A stretch of 42,721 nucleotides of DNA, from assembly GCA_945870185.1 (NCBI GenBank), contig CAMBRK010000033.1, positions 1-42,721 on the forward strand. The letters are read 5' to 3'. This stretch comes from Aureispira sp. CCB-QB1 (GTDB lineage: Bacteria; Bacteroidota; Bacteroidia; Chitinophagales; Saprospiraceae). Position 1 is the stretch's first letter. Every line of letters starts with the position of its first letter. This document shows positions 42,101-42,721 of this stretch, piece by piece. Position numbers and translations under genes: made by a program. The notes under the pieces were generated by a model. The model saw nothing but the letters and a program-made list of their open reading frames with translations. It was not told the origin of the DNA and searched no databases.

Positions 42101-42721
42101 GTCTATATTTGTAAGTGTAGACGTCAAAGTATCTCTGGTTTCTGATAACAAATAGACCTGTATTAAATTTCTAAGTTGTTCATCAATATCAATGATTCCA
42201 TTTCCATTTACATCATTCCACACTACACCACCAATGGACGATGAAACTTGAACTGGCAGCAAACCAAGGTCAATGTTAGCTTGGTTTTCACCAGATGATA
42301 ACGTAATAACTTCAGTGGCAACCGTACTATTTATGATGGTGAAATCAGAATTTAAATTTTCAGGTGATTCATTAAATAAGGTAATTTTGTAGTTTTCCGG
42401 CACTTCTGCGCTTAATGTATAAGTAGCAGGAAGTAATTGATCGAAAACATAAGATCCATCTAGACTTGTTTGTACCGTTTGGATCACTGTACCATTACTA
42501 TTCAACAAGTATAAAAATATGCCTGCTAATCCCGATTCATCAGTATCTTGTAATCCATTGTTATTACCATCAACCCAAACAAAATCTCCTATGCTTCCAT
42601 TTCGGTACAACCCAAAGTCTACATTGTTGATCGCTAATCCTGGAGTTAAAGAAATGGGATTTGTTTCGCCTGTGCTAGGGTTGGCATCGGAGTCGTCATC
42701 ATCATTGGTTGCATCCTGAAG
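39155..42721 (-). CDS. SdrD B-like repeat surface protein with T9SS sorting domain (5' end outside window)
   Basis: At least 1188 residues are visible. The frame stays open to the window end; the codon at 42608-42610 is TTG and reads FGLYRNGS as continuous protein, so it is not a start. Nine SdrD B-like (collagen-binding B-type) domains are seen, each opening IGDFVWxDxNxNGxQDxxExG or a variant, plus the tail of a tenth. Each is about 110-125 residues with Asp-rich calcium-site loops and a closing LTPG...NVDxGL/DAGY. The C-terminus has a T9SS type A domain (LYPNPSIFHLTISLPER... KKKWVRSFAKI). It is probably exported through the outer membrane by the type IX system and displayed or released as a long rod-like adhesin. 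Two domains (4 and 9) have degenerate openings (GLVWQDQNNSKVKESNE and GHVWLDNNNNNTRDLAD). Confidence 0.92.
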   Translation of the reverse strand, partial: LQDATNDDDDSDANPSTGETNPISLTPGLAINNVDFGLYRNGSIGDFVWVDGNNNGLQDTDESGLAGIFLYLLNSNGTVIQTVQTSLDGSYVFDQLLPATYTLSAEVPENYKITLFNESPENLNSDFTIINSTVATEVITLSSGENQANIDLGLLPVQVSSSIGGVVWNDVNGNGIIDIDEQLRNLIQVYLLSETRDTLTSTLTNIDGRYTFSDLNSGTYLVAFPMIGDSLFTYYRLGSNSGINSSVVSSNQGLSENIILNNADQLNINAGYVGFSSLGDFTWLDANENGLQDNNELGLNNIKVYLLSASDVLLDSTLTAINTITNTRGYYTFDNWPYGSYKLRFETKDNFKFSTSLTSDLLLNSDANENTGVTSLVNLIPNQNKTDMDAGYILIAPVTGNIKGLVWQDQNNSKVKESNEPLLSGVSLSLFSLDGNLISSTLSNSSGVYEFSNIPFGDYFINAEEDSTKVFVKYQGQSVPNDSDISNDFGVGTTRALTLFPGTTLDNVDVGYATKISIGDFVWLDDNNNGLQDLGEPGIQGVIIKLINEAGSAEASIMTDAKGKYVIQDIPEGSYIVEFQKLDGFVFSQINNSNTNLNSKPNPETGRTVSIPFNGASMFTNIDAGLVRSGVIGNVVWIDLNGNGIRQANEPGINGIKVELFTNTNQKVGETLTTIHPTNQSIGFYNFKNVRPGTYYVKFNIPANYLISPPLVGSEDTDNNITNTNGLSTTDNIALSPGQNISNIDAGIYLPATIGDFVWHDTNRNGVQDSGEPGVENVKVQLFAQSGALLASTTTNAQGNYTFTGLRQRLYYLQFELPDGFEFSNQYAGNDIFKDSDVDPTGTTPLISLAHGSTLLEIDAGLVSSNLRLLMGRVWDDKNQDGIRTLNEPLLSNVTVELKDVNQSVVKTFMTNHAGMYCVASGKTGNHFIQVEGLENYVYTIKSSGTDNTMDSDVDENGTSNAVMFSDSYLMKYVDAGMYYKLTGSLKGHVWLDNNNNNTRDLADSYLANVVIFLFNKNRIFIKSVKTNDLGQYTLKNLEPGQYYCMVPQYPGKDFIKYNNVNNDTNNSEITHQYGVGTSRLIQINGGEVLDGFDFGYVQTSKIEHKTVQEDVLLYPNPSIFHLTISLPERSRSADYYIVNSMGKVVSQGVIDQQSITLDTENMITGRYTIHLFDGKKKWVRSFAKITN

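Overview
The window reads as a chromosomal segment of a Bacteroidota bacterium, most likely of the Saprospiria/Saprospiraceae type (inference). The support is low GC, several TAnnTTTG-type -7 boxes (592, 9776, 24389, 35715 and others), a type IX secretion C-terminal sorting domain on a giant SdrD-like protein, ParA-ParB-DUF5683 gene order, many lipoproteins and outer-membrane barrels, and very few Shine-Dalgarno sequences. No rRNA, tRNA, CRISPR array, transposase or phage gene was seen.

Layout. 1-617: a MITE-like inverted-repeat element cut by the window edge, a decayed non-coding stretch and an orphan terminator. 618-5256: a vanadium-haloperoxidase/PAP2-type lipoprotein followed after 4 nt by a large VCBS/ASPIC-UnbV lipoprotein. 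5390-7622 (minus): a DUF368 (PopT-type) membrane protein and a secreted zinc phospholipase C/S1-P1-like protein. 7871-8884: a secreted thioredoxin-dockerin fusion. 9133-9687 (minus): an FMN reductase. 9893-14049: UPF0173 hydrolase, parA, parB, DUF5683 and corA as one tight operon. 14390-15439: a propeller-repeat lipoprotein between two degenerate direct repeats. 15539-18766 (minus): a TolC-like protein, an HlyD-like protein, DUF4956, and a truncated lamin-tail-domain fragment at the promoter end. 19027-20878: a PAP2 phosphatase, paaD and paaG. 21041-24269 (minus): an orphan AT-rich island with a frameshifted barrel, an intact barrel, a small unknown protein and two cysteine-rich exported proteins that share a six-cysteine module. 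Next to it, on the plus strand, is a strong candidate small RNA (24403-24466) in about 1 kb of non-coding DNA. 25269-37647: an acetate/carboxylate module. 37645-38060: a 52-unit octamer tandem array. 38124-38705: a terminator, a second complete MITE copy in the opposite orientation, and a decaying carboxypeptidase-regulatory-domain pseudogene next to it. 39155 to the end (minus): a partial SdrD-repeat adhesin-like protein with a T9SS tail.

How it fits together. The clearest physiological unit is 25269-37647. An outer-membrane porin, a DUF4212 small subunit and a VC_2705-type sodium:solute symporter are divergent from a cNMP/CBS/DUF294 protein with a DEDDh exonuclease. They are followed by two tiny membrane proteins, a transporter-domain histidine kinase of the CbrA/STAC type, a stand-alone receiver protein and acetyl-CoA synthetase. 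This looks like uptake, sensing and activation of acetate or another short carboxylate. paaD and paaG indicate phenylacetyl-CoA catabolism whose epoxidase subunits must lie elsewhere.

The most novel-looking items are the MITE family with compound GC-rich hairpins, the octamer array built from only three words, the paired six-cysteine exported proteins beside a candidate sRNA, and the DUF4956-HlyD-TolC operon, which has no recognisable energised pump.
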